Shown piece after piece: positions 1-7,250 of a stretch of DNA of 53,215 nucleotides. The DNA is from Selenomonadaceae bacterium. Its GTDB lineage: Bacteria; Bacillota; Negativicutes; Selenomonadales; Selenomonadaceae. The notes beneath the pieces are model-generated. The model searched no databases. It was not told where the DNA came from and saw only the letters and a program-made list of their open reading frames with translations. The stretch lies in NCBI GenBank assembly GCA_017475745.1, contig JAFVEZ010000005.1:1-53215 (forward strand). Reading direction: 5' to 3'. Position 1 is the first letter of the stretch. The number at the start of each line of letters is the position of its first letter. The position numbers were made by a program, and so were the translations under genes.

Positions 1-405
1 AAGTGGTATTGTAATTTCAAGTTTGAAAGAATCCATTAGATTTTCAAAATTATCTTCTATTACTACAAGCAAATAGTAAATTTGTTTATCATATGCACTA
101 TTTCCACCTATAATAACTATCCGATTCATTTTTCCATTATCGTAATCCTCATTAATGTTCATAACATATTGATTGTGTTCTGCATCTTGCCATTGATTCT
201 TAATAAGATATTTTGAATAATCCATCGCGGCTATAGAACCATAAAAATTTGACATATGTCTAATGAAATTTTGATATTTTGCAGCAAATTCATCAGGAGA
301 AATATTAGCTAACAAAGTTTGCGCCGAAACATTTGCAGGAGTCATCATCACAGCGACCATAATACTCATCATCACAATTTTCATCAACTCAATCACTCTT
401 GTCAT
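1..405 (-). CDS. Secreted protein of unknown function, C-terminus cut by the window edge
   Basis: The frame opens with ATG at 405, preceded by a GAGGTGA ribosome site at 411-417, and stays open for 135 codons to the left edge, so the 3' end lies outside. The N-terminus (about 28 residues, ending near VSAQT) is a basic, hydrophobic Sec signal peptide, so the product is probably exported. The mature part is polar, rich in Asn, Asp, Tyr and Ile, with no recognised motif. Its layout (a YxxF-type segment, then a strand reading MNRIVIIGG) loosely resembles the exported protein at 22359-22889. A common family is only an inference. It is divergent from the XRE regulator at 541, which may control it. 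Confidence 0.6.
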   Translation of the reverse strand, partial: MTRVIELMKIVMMSIMVAVMMTPANVSAQTLLANISPDEFAAKYQNFIRHMSNFYGSIAAMDYSKYLIKNQWQDAEHNQYVMNINEDYDNGKMNRIVIIGGNSAYDKQIYYLLVVIEDNFENLMDSFKLEITIPL

Positions 406-540
406 AAAGTTCACCTCAAATCATCTATTTTTATATACAATCATATTATAACTTCCAAAATAGAATCAATCAAGTATTTTTAATTCTGTTTTAGAATCAT
501 ATATACAAATCAATATTAATCTATTGTAGGTGATTTGTAT

Positions 541-870
541 ATGTTCAAAGACAAACTGCGATTTTTGAGAGAATATCAAAAACTATCTCAACGTGAGACT
601 GCTCACATTCTCGGCATAGGTCAAGCCACTTACAACCGTTATGAGACCGGACAGCGCGAACCACATTTTAGAACCCTTAAAAATATTTCAGCCCTCTTCA
701 ATGTATCTATAGATTATCTTCTTGATAATGATTCCATTTTGGACAGAATCGACTTAAATCAATTCATTCGTCATGGCAATTACTCCATTCAATCCAACTC
801 ACCAACGGCGGCGGATCGAGCTATGCTTGATGAGGTAGTTTCTGCCATTTATCGCAAAAGACAAGATTAG
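541..870 (+). CDS. XRE-family helix-turn-helix transcriptional regulator
   Basis: A DNA-binding regulator of about 109 residues. The N-terminal 60 residues form a Cro/C1-type HTH (LRFLREYQKLSQRETAHILG, then TYNRYETGQREP), typical of small repressors. The C-terminal half is short and acidic and ends DEVVSAIYRKRQD. I chose ATG at 541 because AGGTGA at 528-533 sits 7 nt upstream; the in-frame TTG at 535 lies too close to that site. The AT-rich upstream stretch carries repeated TAGAATCA-like and ATATACAAtCA-like words (431-512) that could be operators shared with the divergent secreted-protein gene. A second copy of its 3' end occurs at 1392-1475. The target genes are unknown. Confidence 0.85.
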   Translation: MFKDKLRFLREYQKLSQRETAHILGIGQATYNRYETGQREPHFRTLKNISALFNVSIDYLLDNDSILDRIDLNQFIRHGNYSIQSNSPTAADRAMLDEVVSAIYRKRQD

Positions 871-878
871 TCTATTAA

Positions 879-947
879 CCTGCCATCATCAGGTTGAGTG
901 GGTTAATTCTCAACGACCGCCCAAGTAATTTTGATGTATCAGGCGGT
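879..947. repeat. Three consecutive inverted repeats after the XRE gene
   Basis: Directly downstream of the XRE stop are three back-to-back perfect inverted repeats. CCTG/CAGG lies at 879-893, GTTGAG/CTCAAC at 893-914, and ACCGCC/GGCGGT at 916-947. None is followed by a T-run, so this is not a typical intrinsic terminator. It may be a structured RNA or an old element end. Confidence 0.35.
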
Positions 948-966
948 TTCGGCTAATTAATGGTTA

Positions 967-1191
967 TTATTGAACTAATTGCCAATCGTGACCATTGCTG
1001 CTATAAGCACAGGTGCCTGGATTAGGTTTGCTGCTGCTGCTTGTTTATGTCTGCGTGCCACAGCGCGAACACCTTCAGAGATTATGAGTTGCATGAGCAA
1101 TAGAATCAGGTGACAAGAATGCCATTGCTCCAGCAACCAGAGCTGAAGTAACGAGGATAGTTGCTGTTTTCATCAAATTAAAGTTTTCCAT
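967..1191 (-). pseudogene. Decayed small secreted Cys/His protein
   Basis: A strong ribosome site (GGAGGTG, near 1201-1207) precedes ATG at 1191. The first 38 codons encode a clear signal peptide (MKTATILVTSALVAGAMAF) and then meet TGA at 1075-1077. The same frame continues with CSRCGTQT, a second stop (TAA, 1045-1047), and then a coherent tail with PGTCAYSSNGHDWQLV, ending at 967. The CxxC plus C...H pattern suggests a small exported metal-binding protein. I infer a gene of about 73 residues inactivated by two nonsense changes. Only the 38-residue leader would be made today. Confidence 0.5.
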
Positions 1192-1391
1192 AAAAATCAA
1201 CACCTCCTACTTTTTTTAATTGTTTCCTTCTATTATCTAACTAGTTTTTTGTTGTCTTAACCTTGAGCTCAATATACACTATTGAAATATAAAAGTCCAT
1301 GAATTTTTTTGTCTTTGAGCATCATTTTTTTGGCATTTTTGGAAAATTGGCTCCATGATTTTTTGTAGTATACTTTAAAATTTTAACTACA

Positions 1392-1475
1392 GCGGATCGT
1401 GCCATGCTTGATGAGGTGGTTTCTGCAATTTATCGCAAAGGAATATATAATTTTTATATTTATCTTGTAATTTAA
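1392..1475 (+). pseudogene. 3' remnant of a second XRE regulator
   Basis: Positions 1392-1441 match 811-860 of the XRE gene at 45 of 50 bases and encode the same residues ADRAMLDEVVSAIYRK. Four of the five differences are synonymous third-base changes. The homology stops abruptly upstream, and downstream the frame runs on to a TAA at 1473-1475. No HTH-coding part is present, so this is a truncated paralogue rather than a gene. The rest of 1192-1681 shows nothing else I can support. Confidence 0.6.
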
Positions 1476-1681
1476 AAAACATTCCTCGTATGATAATTGA
1501 TATATGTGTTTTAAAGCTTCTTTACTTTTGATACTAACATTATATCAATTTATCCATGAGAAATGTTACTTTGAAAGTTACAATTATTTTTCAGAAAAAA
1601 TACAAGGTAAATCTCTTCTATTTAGTTCTTCATCTACTGTAAGTGAATCGAACTTATTTAAATTTATAAAATGAGTAAAAA

Positions 1682-1933
1682 TCAAATCAAAATCACGGTA
1701 TCACCAAATTTTACTTCTTTATCTTATGTTATCACAACTTTCATCATTTTCAAATGTTGCGTTAAAATTTTTTCTTCCAGATACTTCAGTTCCTCACTGT
1801 TAAACTCTCTCATTCGATTCTGGCACTTCTCTGATTCCAATTTTACTTGTTCTAAAGACTTTTCATCTATTATTACCTGAATTTCATGCAGACTTAAGAA
1901 GAATTTAATAATGATATTGACAATTCTTTTCAA
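1682..1933 (-). pseudogene. Possible GreA-like remnant with an in-frame stop
   Basis: A minus-strand frame opens at a TTG (1933), encodes a charged, helical-looking segment (ELKYLEEKILTQHLKMMKVV), meets TAA at 1724-1726, and continues with DKEVKFGDTVILI before TGA at 1682-1684. Helices followed by a K/V-x-FGdTVxL strand recall the junction between the coiled-coil and C-terminal domains of GreA/GreB-type factors. There is no ribosome site, and the frame lies against the feo promoter. I read it as a decayed gene; the family assignment is weak. Confidence 0.28.
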
Positions 1934-1945
1934 AGGTAATATATT
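1917..1945 (+). promoter_or_regulatory. Sigma-A promoter of feoAB
   Basis: TTGACA at 1917-1922, a 17-base spacer, then TATATT at 1940-1945. Transcription would start near 1952, at the edge of the Fur box. Confidence 0.75.
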
Positions 1946-1952
1946 ATTATCC

Positions 1953-1971
1953 GAAAATGATTATCATTCCT
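1953..1971. promoter_or_regulatory. Fur box (iron-responsive operator) of feoAB
   Basis: The 19 bases from 1953 match the classical Fur box (GATAATGATwATCATTATC) at 15 of 19 positions, with a perfect AATGATTATCATT core. It sits at the predicted transcription start, between the -10 box and the feoA ribosome site (1973-1980), where bound Fur-Fe(II) would block initiation. Confidence 0.75.
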
Positions 1972-1984
1972 TGGAGGTGAAGTT

Positions 1985-2212
1985 ATGACATTGAAAGATG
2001 GCGAGACTGGTATGGTTGTCAGGATAGATTCTGTCGGTGATTCAAAACTCAAGAACAGACTTATGACAATGGGATTGATCCCAGGTACAAGAGTAGAGAT
2101 TCTTCGCTCTGCACCGATGGGTGATCCTATTGCAATTCGCTTACGTTCGTACAATTTGGCAATGCGAAAAGACGATGCAGAAAAGATTCAAGTAACTAAA
2201 ATCAGTGCATAA
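1985..2212 (+). CDS. feoA: Ferrous iron transport accessory protein FeoA
   Basis: A 75-residue SH3-like protein of the FeoA family. It acts in the cytoplasm with the FeoB permease in Fe(II) uptake. Visible family marks are the opening DGETGMVVRIDSVG, the central RLMTMGLIPGTRVEI and the final DPIAIRLRSYNLAMRKDDAEKI. The length is normal for the family. GGAGGTGA at 1973-1980 lies 4 nt before the ATG. It is the first gene of the feoAB operon, 34 nt ahead of feoB, under a promoter overlapped by a Fur box, so expression should rise on iron starvation. No feoC is present. Confidence 0.95.
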   Translation: MTLKDGETGMVVRIDSVGDSKLKNRLMTMGLIPGTRVEILRSAPMGDPIAIRLRSYNLAMRKDDAEKIQVTKISA

Positions 2213-2246
2213 CATCTCAAAAAATAGACGAAGGAGTGGTGATTAA

Positions 2247-4151
2247 ATGTCTGCACTGGCTGTTGCACTGACCGGAAATCCGAATACCGGCAAATCAACA
2301 ATATTTAATGAGCTTACAGGCGCCCACCAGAAGATCGGCAACTGGCCCGGCGTCACTGTTGACAAGAAGGTTGGTTATGTCACTTACAAAGGCCGCACGA
2401 TCTCTGTTGTGGATTTGCCTGGTACTTATAGCATTAATGCACATTCTCAAGAAGAGGTTGTTGTCAGTGATTACTTTAAAGAGAACAAGCCGGACATTGT
2501 CGTCAATATCGTTGACGCTTCCAACATTGCCCGCAATCTCTTCTTGACGGTTCAACTCATGGAGAATGGGATACCTTTGATAATTAATCTCAACATGATG
2601 GACGAAGCGGAGCGCCAAGGAATAAAGATTGATGAGCAAAAGCTTGAGAAAGCCTTTGGTATGCCTGTCACGAATACCGTCGGGCGCAGCAACAAGAGCG
2701 TGAAAGTGTTGCTGGACGTTTTCACTGAGACCCGCATGTCCGACTATCACCCAAGTGAGATGATGGCGGAGCACATTGCCAAGGTCAATGCCATCAAAGC
2801 GAGCGGAATGGCTCAAGATAAGATTGACGAGGAGATAATTGCCGCGCGCTATGACTTCATTGATAAGGTTATGGCTGAAGCTGTAACGACTCAAAGCGTC
2901 GGCACAACTTTCACTGACAAGCTTGACTCTTGGCTCGCTAATGGTGTTCCTGCACTCTTCATTATGCTTGCGATGTTTTATCTGCTCTTCCAATTTACCT
3001 TCAACTGGGTTGGACAGCCTGCTGCTGATTGGCTTGGCGACCTCTTGACGGTTGATTTCGCTGAGTGGGCGAAGGACGCTATGGCTGCAGCGGGTGTCGC
3101 TGAGTGGATGCAGTCGCTCATCTCTGACGGAATTATTGCCGGTGTTGGTTCTGTACTCTCATTCGTTCCGTTGATCTTTACTCTCTTCTTCTGCTTGAGC
3201 TTCCTTGACGGCACAGGCTATATGGCGCGTGTTGCGTTTGTAATGGATCCAATCATGCGCCGCGCCGGTCTTACAGGTAAAGGTATCATGCCACTGATTA
3301 TGGGCTTCGGCTGCGGAGTGCCGGCGATCATGGGCGCCCGTGCTCTCGACACCAACAAGGATAGAATGATCTCGATCCTCATCACGCCGTTTCTCACCTG
3401 TAACGCCAAAGTTCCGATTATGGCCCTCTTCGCGGCGATGTACTTCCCAGATAACGCCGCTAATATCGTCTTTGCAATGTACTTCCTCGGTCTTGCCACG
3501 GCGATAATCGCTGCAAAGATACTCGGTATGACCGCCTTCAAGGCCGAAGATTCCTCATTTCTGCTTGAACTGCCGCCTTACAGAATGCCAGACATGAAGA
3601 CTGTCCTGCTTGAGACCTGGGACAAGGGCAAAGGCTACCTCATCAAGGCAGGTACGATCATTTTCGCGATGTCCGTCATGATTTGGTTCCTCTCCAGCTT
3701 CAACAGTGACGGCATGACCGACGAGATGAGTGACAGTTACCTTGCTTCTATCGGCAGTGCGACCTCGACGCTCTTCAAGCCGCAAGGCTTTGACACTTGG
3801 GAAGCTGGCGCAGCGGTTGTGACAGGTGTTCTCGCTAAGGAAGCAGTCGTATCGACAATGGGTATCCTCTACGGCGCGGGCGATGATATTTCAACTGAAG
3901 CCGAGGACGCCGGCGACACTGCTGCACAGTTTATGGACACGACCATGGCGACAAGCTTCACGCCGCTGGCTGCGCTGGCGTTTATGATCTTCACTCAGCT
4001 CTATTCGCCTTGCGTAACTGCACTTGGAACTATCAAGAAGGAGACACAATCCTGGAAGTGGATGAGCTTTGCCTTCGTGTACACCTGCTCGGTTGCTTGG
4101 GTAGTTTCTATGTTGGTCTATCAAATTGGCAGGCTGCTTGGATTTGAGTAA
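2247..4151 (+). CDS. feoB: Ferrous iron transporter FeoB (GTP-dependent permease)
   Basis: A 634-residue Fe(II) importer. The N-terminal G domain has G1 GNPNTGKST (residues 10-18), G3 DLPGTYS and G4 NMMD. A helical spacer follows, then the membrane region from about residue 232 with the Gate motifs (FGCGVPAIMGAR and a second Cys-containing repeat with LTCNAKVPI). It is on the short side for FeoB but looks complete. ATG at 2247 follows AAGGAG. It is co-transcribed with feoA under predicted Fur control and followed by a strong terminator at 4171-4208. G5 is less clear than the other G motifs. Confidence 0.97.
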   Translation: MSALAVALTGNPNTGKSTIFNELTGAHQKIGNWPGVTVDKKVGYVTYKGRTISVVDLPGTYSINAHSQEEVVVSDYFKENKPDIVVNIVDASNIARNLFLTVQLMENGIPLIINLNMMDEAERQGIKIDEQKLEKAFGMPVTNTVGRSNKSVKVLLDVFTETRMSDYHPSEMMAEHIAKVNAIKASGMAQDKIDEEIIAARYDFIDKVMAEAVTTQSVGTTFTDKLDSWLANGVPALFIMLAMFYLLFQFTFNWVGQPAADWLGDLLTVDFAEWAKDAMAAAGVAEWMQSLISDGIIAGVGSVLSFVPLIFTLFFCLSFLDGTGYMARVAFVMDPIMRRAGLTGKGIMPLIMGFGCGVPAIMGARALDTNKDRMISILITPFLTCNAKVPIMALFAAMYFPDNAANIVFAMYFLGLATAIIAAKILGMTAFKAEDSSFLLELPPYRMPDMKTVLLETWDKGKGYLIKAGTIIFAMSVMIWFLSSFNSDGMTDEMSDSYLASIGSATSTLFKPQGFDTWEAGAAVVTGVLAKEAVVSTMGILYGAGDDISTEAEDAGDTAAQFMDTTMATSFTPLAALAFMIFTQLYSPCVTALGTIKKETQSWKWMSFAFVYTCSVAWVVSMLVYQIGRLLGFE

Positions 4152-4170
4152 GAGTTATACGGATAGCGAA

Positions 4171-4208
4171 AACCCTTCTGCTGTGACAACTGCAACAGAA
4201 GGGTTTTG
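4171..4208 (+). terminator. Intrinsic terminator of feoAB
   Basis: A stem of AACCCTTCTG pairing with CAGAAGGGTT, closed by an ACTGCAAC-type loop and followed by TTTT. It lies 20 nt after the feoB stop. Confidence 0.85.
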
Positions 4209-4340
4209 ATTTACAAAATGTGCAAGTTTCTCTTGACTTTACCCGCAAATTTCGCTTAACTATCTTTAGTTATTGATATAGCGAGGTAGTTTGGTGTACC
4301 TTATCAAGATAAATTCTAATGGTAGGCTCTCACCTCAACT

Positions 4341-4377
4341 CAAAAGTCCGCCGGCACCTGTTAAGTGTCGACGGACT
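4341..4377 (-). terminator. Intrinsic terminator of the liv operon
   Basis: Read on the minus strand, AGTCCGTCGACAC pairs with GTGCCGGCGGACT (13 positions, one mismatch, one G-U), followed by TTTTG. It follows the livG stop directly. The stretch 4209-4340 between the two terminators holds nothing I can identify. Confidence 0.75.
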
Positions 4378-4379
4378 CT

Positions 4380-5153
4380 TTAATTGATTGTCTCGGCGCC
4401 AAGATAAGCGCGAATGACTTCGGGATCGTTCTGTATCTCTTCGGGCGTGCCGCTGGCGATGATGACGCCGTACTCAAGGACGTATATCCTCTCGCAGATG
4501 CCCATTACCAGGCTCATGTCGTGTTCGATCAAGAGGACTGTCAGGCCAAATTGTTTGCGTATCCAGCGGATCATCTCCATGAGTTCGTGAGTCTCTTGAG
4601 GATTCATGCCGGCGGCCGGCTCGTCGAGGAGCAGAAGCTTGGGCTTTGCCGCAAGTGCTCTGGCTATCTCCAGGCGACGTTGCGCGCCGTAAGGCAGGTT
4701 CTTTGCGACCTCGTAGGCGTGTTCGTCAAGCTTGAATATCTTTAGCAGCTTCAGACTCTCTTCTTCGATCTCCGCTTCCTCTGAGAAGTAGCGGCCCATT
4801 CTCAGCACCGACTCCAACAGCCCGTACTTGACGTGGCAGTGGTAGGCTATCTTCACGTTGTCAAGGACACTCAGCTCAGAGAACAGGCGAATGTTCTGGA
4901 AGGTCCTTGTGATTCCGCGCTGCGTGATTTGGTAAGGTTTCAGCCCGACGATACTTTGACCGTCGAAGGTGATCTCGCCCGTCGTCGGCCTGTAGACGCC
5001 GGTGATGAGGTTAAACGCTGTCGTCTTGCCCGCGCCATTAGGCCCAATGAGTCCAATAAGCTCGCCTTGATTGATATAGATGTTGAAGTCATCGACGGCC
5101 TTCAGTCCTCCAAAGACCTCGGAAACGTTCTCAGCTTTTAGTAGTTCAGCCAT
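4380..5153 (-). CDS. livG: Branched-chain amino acid ABC transporter ATP-binding protein LivG
   Basis: A 257-residue cytoplasmic ATPase that energises import through LivHM. Walker A is GPNGAGKTT (about residue 37), the signature is NLPYGAQRRLEIARAL, Walker B is LLLLDEPAAGMN, and the switch His is in IEHDM. The C-terminal EYGVIIASGTPEEI and the long RTFQNIRLF insert are typical of LivG rather than LivF. The start follows GAGGTGA. It is the last gene of the operon, 12 nt after the PHP gene and directly before a terminator. The usual second ATPase, livF, is not next to it. Confidence 0.93.
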   Translation of the reverse strand: MAELLKAENVSEVFGGLKAVDDFNIYINQGELIGLIGPNGAGKTTAFNLITGVYRPTTGEITFDGQSIVGLKPYQITQRGITRTFQNIRLFSELSVLDNVKIAYHCHVKYGLLESVLRMGRYFSEEAEIEEESLKLLKIFKLDEHAYEVAKNLPYGAQRRLEIARALAAKPKLLLLDEPAAGMNPQETHELMEMIRWIRKQFGLTVLLIEHDMSLVMGICERIYVLEYGVIIASGTPEEIQNDPEVIRAYLGAETIN

Positions 5154-5165
5154 ACAAATATCACC

Positions 5166-5900
5166 TCATTGAGACACCTTGTCGGTGTCGAAGTTAATGA
5201 ACTCTGTGAACTTGTCCACATCGTTGTTGATGATTAGGTCCTCGTCGAAGTTCACCTCAGTGAGCAGCTCCAAAGCCAGTTTAAACTCACCGACGCCGCT
5301 GGGATCGTGTGCATCAGAACCGACAAAGATGTTGGTACGAGTCTGCATACACAGCTTCAACATCTTTTTGTAATTGTCGTAGCAGTTCAAGCGCTTGTCC
5401 TTCTTGATGAGTGAGCTGTTGTTGACTTCAAGGGCTACTTGGTACTGTTTAGCTGCAAGCACAAGGTGATTGTAGTCAAGCGGCGTGTTGTCATCATCTG
5501 GGTGACTTACAAAGTGAACTCTTGGGTGCTTCATGCAGGAGATTAGATTCTGAGTGTTCTTGGCAATGCCTTGGTCCTCATAGCACTGCACGTGGATACC
5601 GACTATGCCGTAGTCAATCTGATTGATTCGCTTCTCTTCAAGTGACAGAGAGCCGTCATTTAAGACGTTAATCTCACTGCCGTGGAAGATTTTGACGCCG
5701 AATATCTCGCGCGGAATCACTCGCAGATTGCAAAAGTAGAACGAATCACAAGTGCCCGGAATACCCGGAGCATGCTCAGTGAAGCCAATGCCCTTGAGAC
5801 CGCGAGAACTCGCCGCATAAGCCATTTCACGGATAGTGCCATAAGCATGCCCGCTGGCTATTGTGTGAGTGTGAATGTCCAATACAATTTTGCGCTCCAT
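5166..5900 (-). CDS. PHP-domain phosphatase, YcdX-like
   Basis: A 244-residue metal-dependent phosphoesterase of the PHP superfamily, closest by eye to E. coli YcdX. Metal-ligand motifs appear in order: DIHTHTIASGHAYGT near the start, GFTEHAPG, HGSEINV, HFVSHPD, EVNNSS and VGSDAHD. Substrates of this family are poorly defined. I chose ATG at 5900 because GAGGTG lies 6 nt upstream and the resulting length matches YcdX; an upstream in-frame start would overlap livM. It sits between livM and livG with short gaps, so it is co-transcribed, but a role in amino-acid uptake is not evident. Confidence 0.88.
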   Translation of the reverse strand: MERKIVLDIHTHTIASGHAYGTIREMAYAASSRGLKGIGFTEHAPGIPGTCDSFYFCNLRVIPREIFGVKIFHGSEINVLNDGSLSLEEKRINQIDYGIVGIHVQCYEDQGIAKNTQNLISCMKHPRVHFVSHPDDDNTPLDYNHLVLAAKQYQVALEVNNSSLIKKDKRLNCYDNYKKMLKLCMQTRTNIFVGSDAHDPSGVGEFKLALELLTEVNFDEDLIINNDVDKFTEFINFDTDKVSQ

Positions 5901-5910
5901 TGCTGACACC

Positions 5911-6861
5911 TCACTTGCCTGAAATTTTGTCAAGAACTCGCTTGATAGGTTTCAAGTTTGTAAGCTCCATATATCCAAAGAGACCTTGCGGACGGTAGAA
6001 CATCAGCAGAATGAGCGCAAGAGCGTAGATTATCATTCTGAACTCCGGCCAGGCGGCAAGTGCTGCGGATATAAACGTCACGACGAAGGCGCCGGCGATT
6101 GATCCTGTAATTGAACCCATACCACCAAGCACAACCATTATCAAGTAGTTAAACGACGCCAAGAAGGTGAACGAGTTCGGACTAATCAGATAGAACTGGT
6201 GAGCAAAGAGTCCACCCGCCACACCAGCAAAGGCAGCACCTATCGTGAAAGCCATGACCTTATACTTGGTTGTGTTGACGCCCATTGCTTCGGCCGCGAT
6301 CTCATTCTCACGAATTGCAATACAAGCCCTGCCGTGTGTTGAGTTGACAAAGTTCTTGATAAAGAAGAGCGTAAATAACATCACGAAGAAAACCCAAGTA
6401 AAGTCCGTCAAGTGCTTGATACCCTTAAAACCCGCTGCACCACCGACGTACTCGATATTCATAATGACTATACGAATTATTTCACCAAGACCAAGCGTCG
6501 CAATCGCCAAATAATCACCACGAAGGCGGAGAGTCGGCAATCCGATCATAAATCCCAAGAGACCTGCCGCCGCCGCTCCGGCTAAGAGAGCGCCAATCAG
6601 CGGCAAGCCAAAGTTAGACGTACAGACAACGCCAACATAGGCACCAACCGCCATGAACCCTGCGTGTCCGAGTGAGAATTGGCCAGTATAACCGTTAATC
6701 AGATTCAGACTCACCGACATTATCACATTTATACCAATCAGAATTAAATTCAACTGCCAAAATGAGCCGATAAATCCGGCGCTCATCAAGCCCTGTAAAA
6801 CTGCATATATCACGAGACCAAGTATCAACATTGTCAAGTCTCGCTTCCTAACTGCGTTCAT
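5911..6861 (-). CDS. livM: Branched-chain amino acid ABC transporter permease LivM
   Basis: A 316-residue integral membrane subunit that pairs with LivH to form the import channel. Family marks are NLINGYTGQFSLGHAGFMAVGAY, TLRLRGDYLAIATLGLGEI (the EAA-like coupling region) and VVLGGMGSITGSIAGA. The protein is hydrophobic throughout, and the C-terminus ends FYRPQGLFGYMEL. The start is placed at ATG 6861, behind GGGGTGG; a GTG four codons upstream lies inside the ribosome site. It is separated from livH by about 3.6 kb of accessory genes. Confidence 0.92.
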   Translation of the reverse strand: MNAVRKRDLTMLILGLVIYAVLQGLMSAGFIGSFWQLNLILIGINVIMSVSLNLINGYTGQFSLGHAGFMAVGAYVGVVCTSNFGLPLIGALLAGAAAAGLLGFMIGLPTLRLRGDYLAIATLGLGEIIRIVIMNIEYVGGAAGFKGIKHLTDFTWVFFVMLFTLFFIKNFVNSTHGRACIAIRENEIAAEAMGVNTTKYKVMAFTIGAAFAGVAGGLFAHQFYLISPNSFTFLASFNYLIMVVLGGMGSITGSIAGAFVVTFISAALAAWPEFRMIIYALALILLMFYRPQGLFGYMELTNLKPIKRVLDKISGK

Positions 6862-6900
6862 TACAACAACCACCCCACAAATATATTATTTTATCTCATT

Positions 6901-7047
6901 TCAAATTTGCTTATCTGCGCGATCACGTTTAATGGCTTCTTTCATTGCCGCTTCAATGATGAAATCTTCAACACTGACGTGAGCCTTCTCTGCATACTTT
7001 AAAAGTAAAACATAGTCATCATCACTAAAATTCAATGTCACTGTCAT
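6901..7047 (-). CDS. Solitary RHH antitoxin-like protein (RelB/DUF6290 type)
   Basis: A 48-residue frame with ATG at 7047 and AAAGG about 7 nt upstream. The sequence starts MTVTLNFSDDDYVLLLKYAE and continues VSVEDFIIEAAMKEAIKR, which is the strand-helix-helix layout of small ribbon-helix-helix DNA-binding antitoxins. No toxin gene follows; the next gene is livM, 39 nt away. The nearest candidate partner is the broken GNAT fragment on the opposite strand. It is likely a relic antitoxin or a small regulator left in the accessory block. Confidence 0.6.
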   Translation of the reverse strand: MTVTLNFSDDDYVLLLKYAEKAHVSVEDFIIEAAMKEAIKRDRADKQI

Positions 7048-7126
7048 TTTAATTCTACCTTTCACTTTCAAGTTGATTTATCAATCGTTTTCGTTTACAA
7101 TATAATCTACTATATAACGAGGAGGG

Positions 7127-7213
7127 TATGAAAGTTTGGGCTTTGAGCGAATTGAACCACATTACTTTAACCCGCTGCCTAACGTCTATTACTATCGCCT
7201 GAAACTCAAGTAG
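7127..7213 (+). pseudogene. C-terminal remnant of a GNAT acetyltransferase
   Basis: A 28-codon frame ending in TAG reads YESLGFERIEPHYFNP followed by LPNVYYYRLKLK. YxxLGFxRI then a short loop, PLPNVxYYRL and the stop is the usual end of RimI-type GNAT acetyltransferases. A stop lies four codons upstream, and nothing of the acetyl-CoA-binding part remains. It is on the opposite strand to its neighbours. Confidence 0.55.
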
Positions 7214-7250
7214 TAAACTGTCTTTACATTGTTTTCGTGAGTACAAGTTC

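Noticed and set aside
967..1191. Selenocysteine or stop read-through at TGA 1075-1077
   Set aside because: A second, TAA, stop follows ten codons later, so recoding of TGA alone would not restore the protein.
1671..1880. A 69-codon plus-strand frame upstream of feoA
   Set aside because: Ser/Phe-rich composition typical of the complement of a Lys/Glu-rich frame; no ribosome site.
2295..2993. A 232-codon open frame antisense to feoB
   Set aside because: It lies wholly opposite the conserved G domain of feoB, has no ribosome site and no recognisable protein features.
7055..7246. A 63-codon minus-strand frame with a TTG start after the transglutaminase gene
   Set aside because: No ribosome site, low-quality sequence, and the opposite strand carries the recognisable GNAT remnant.
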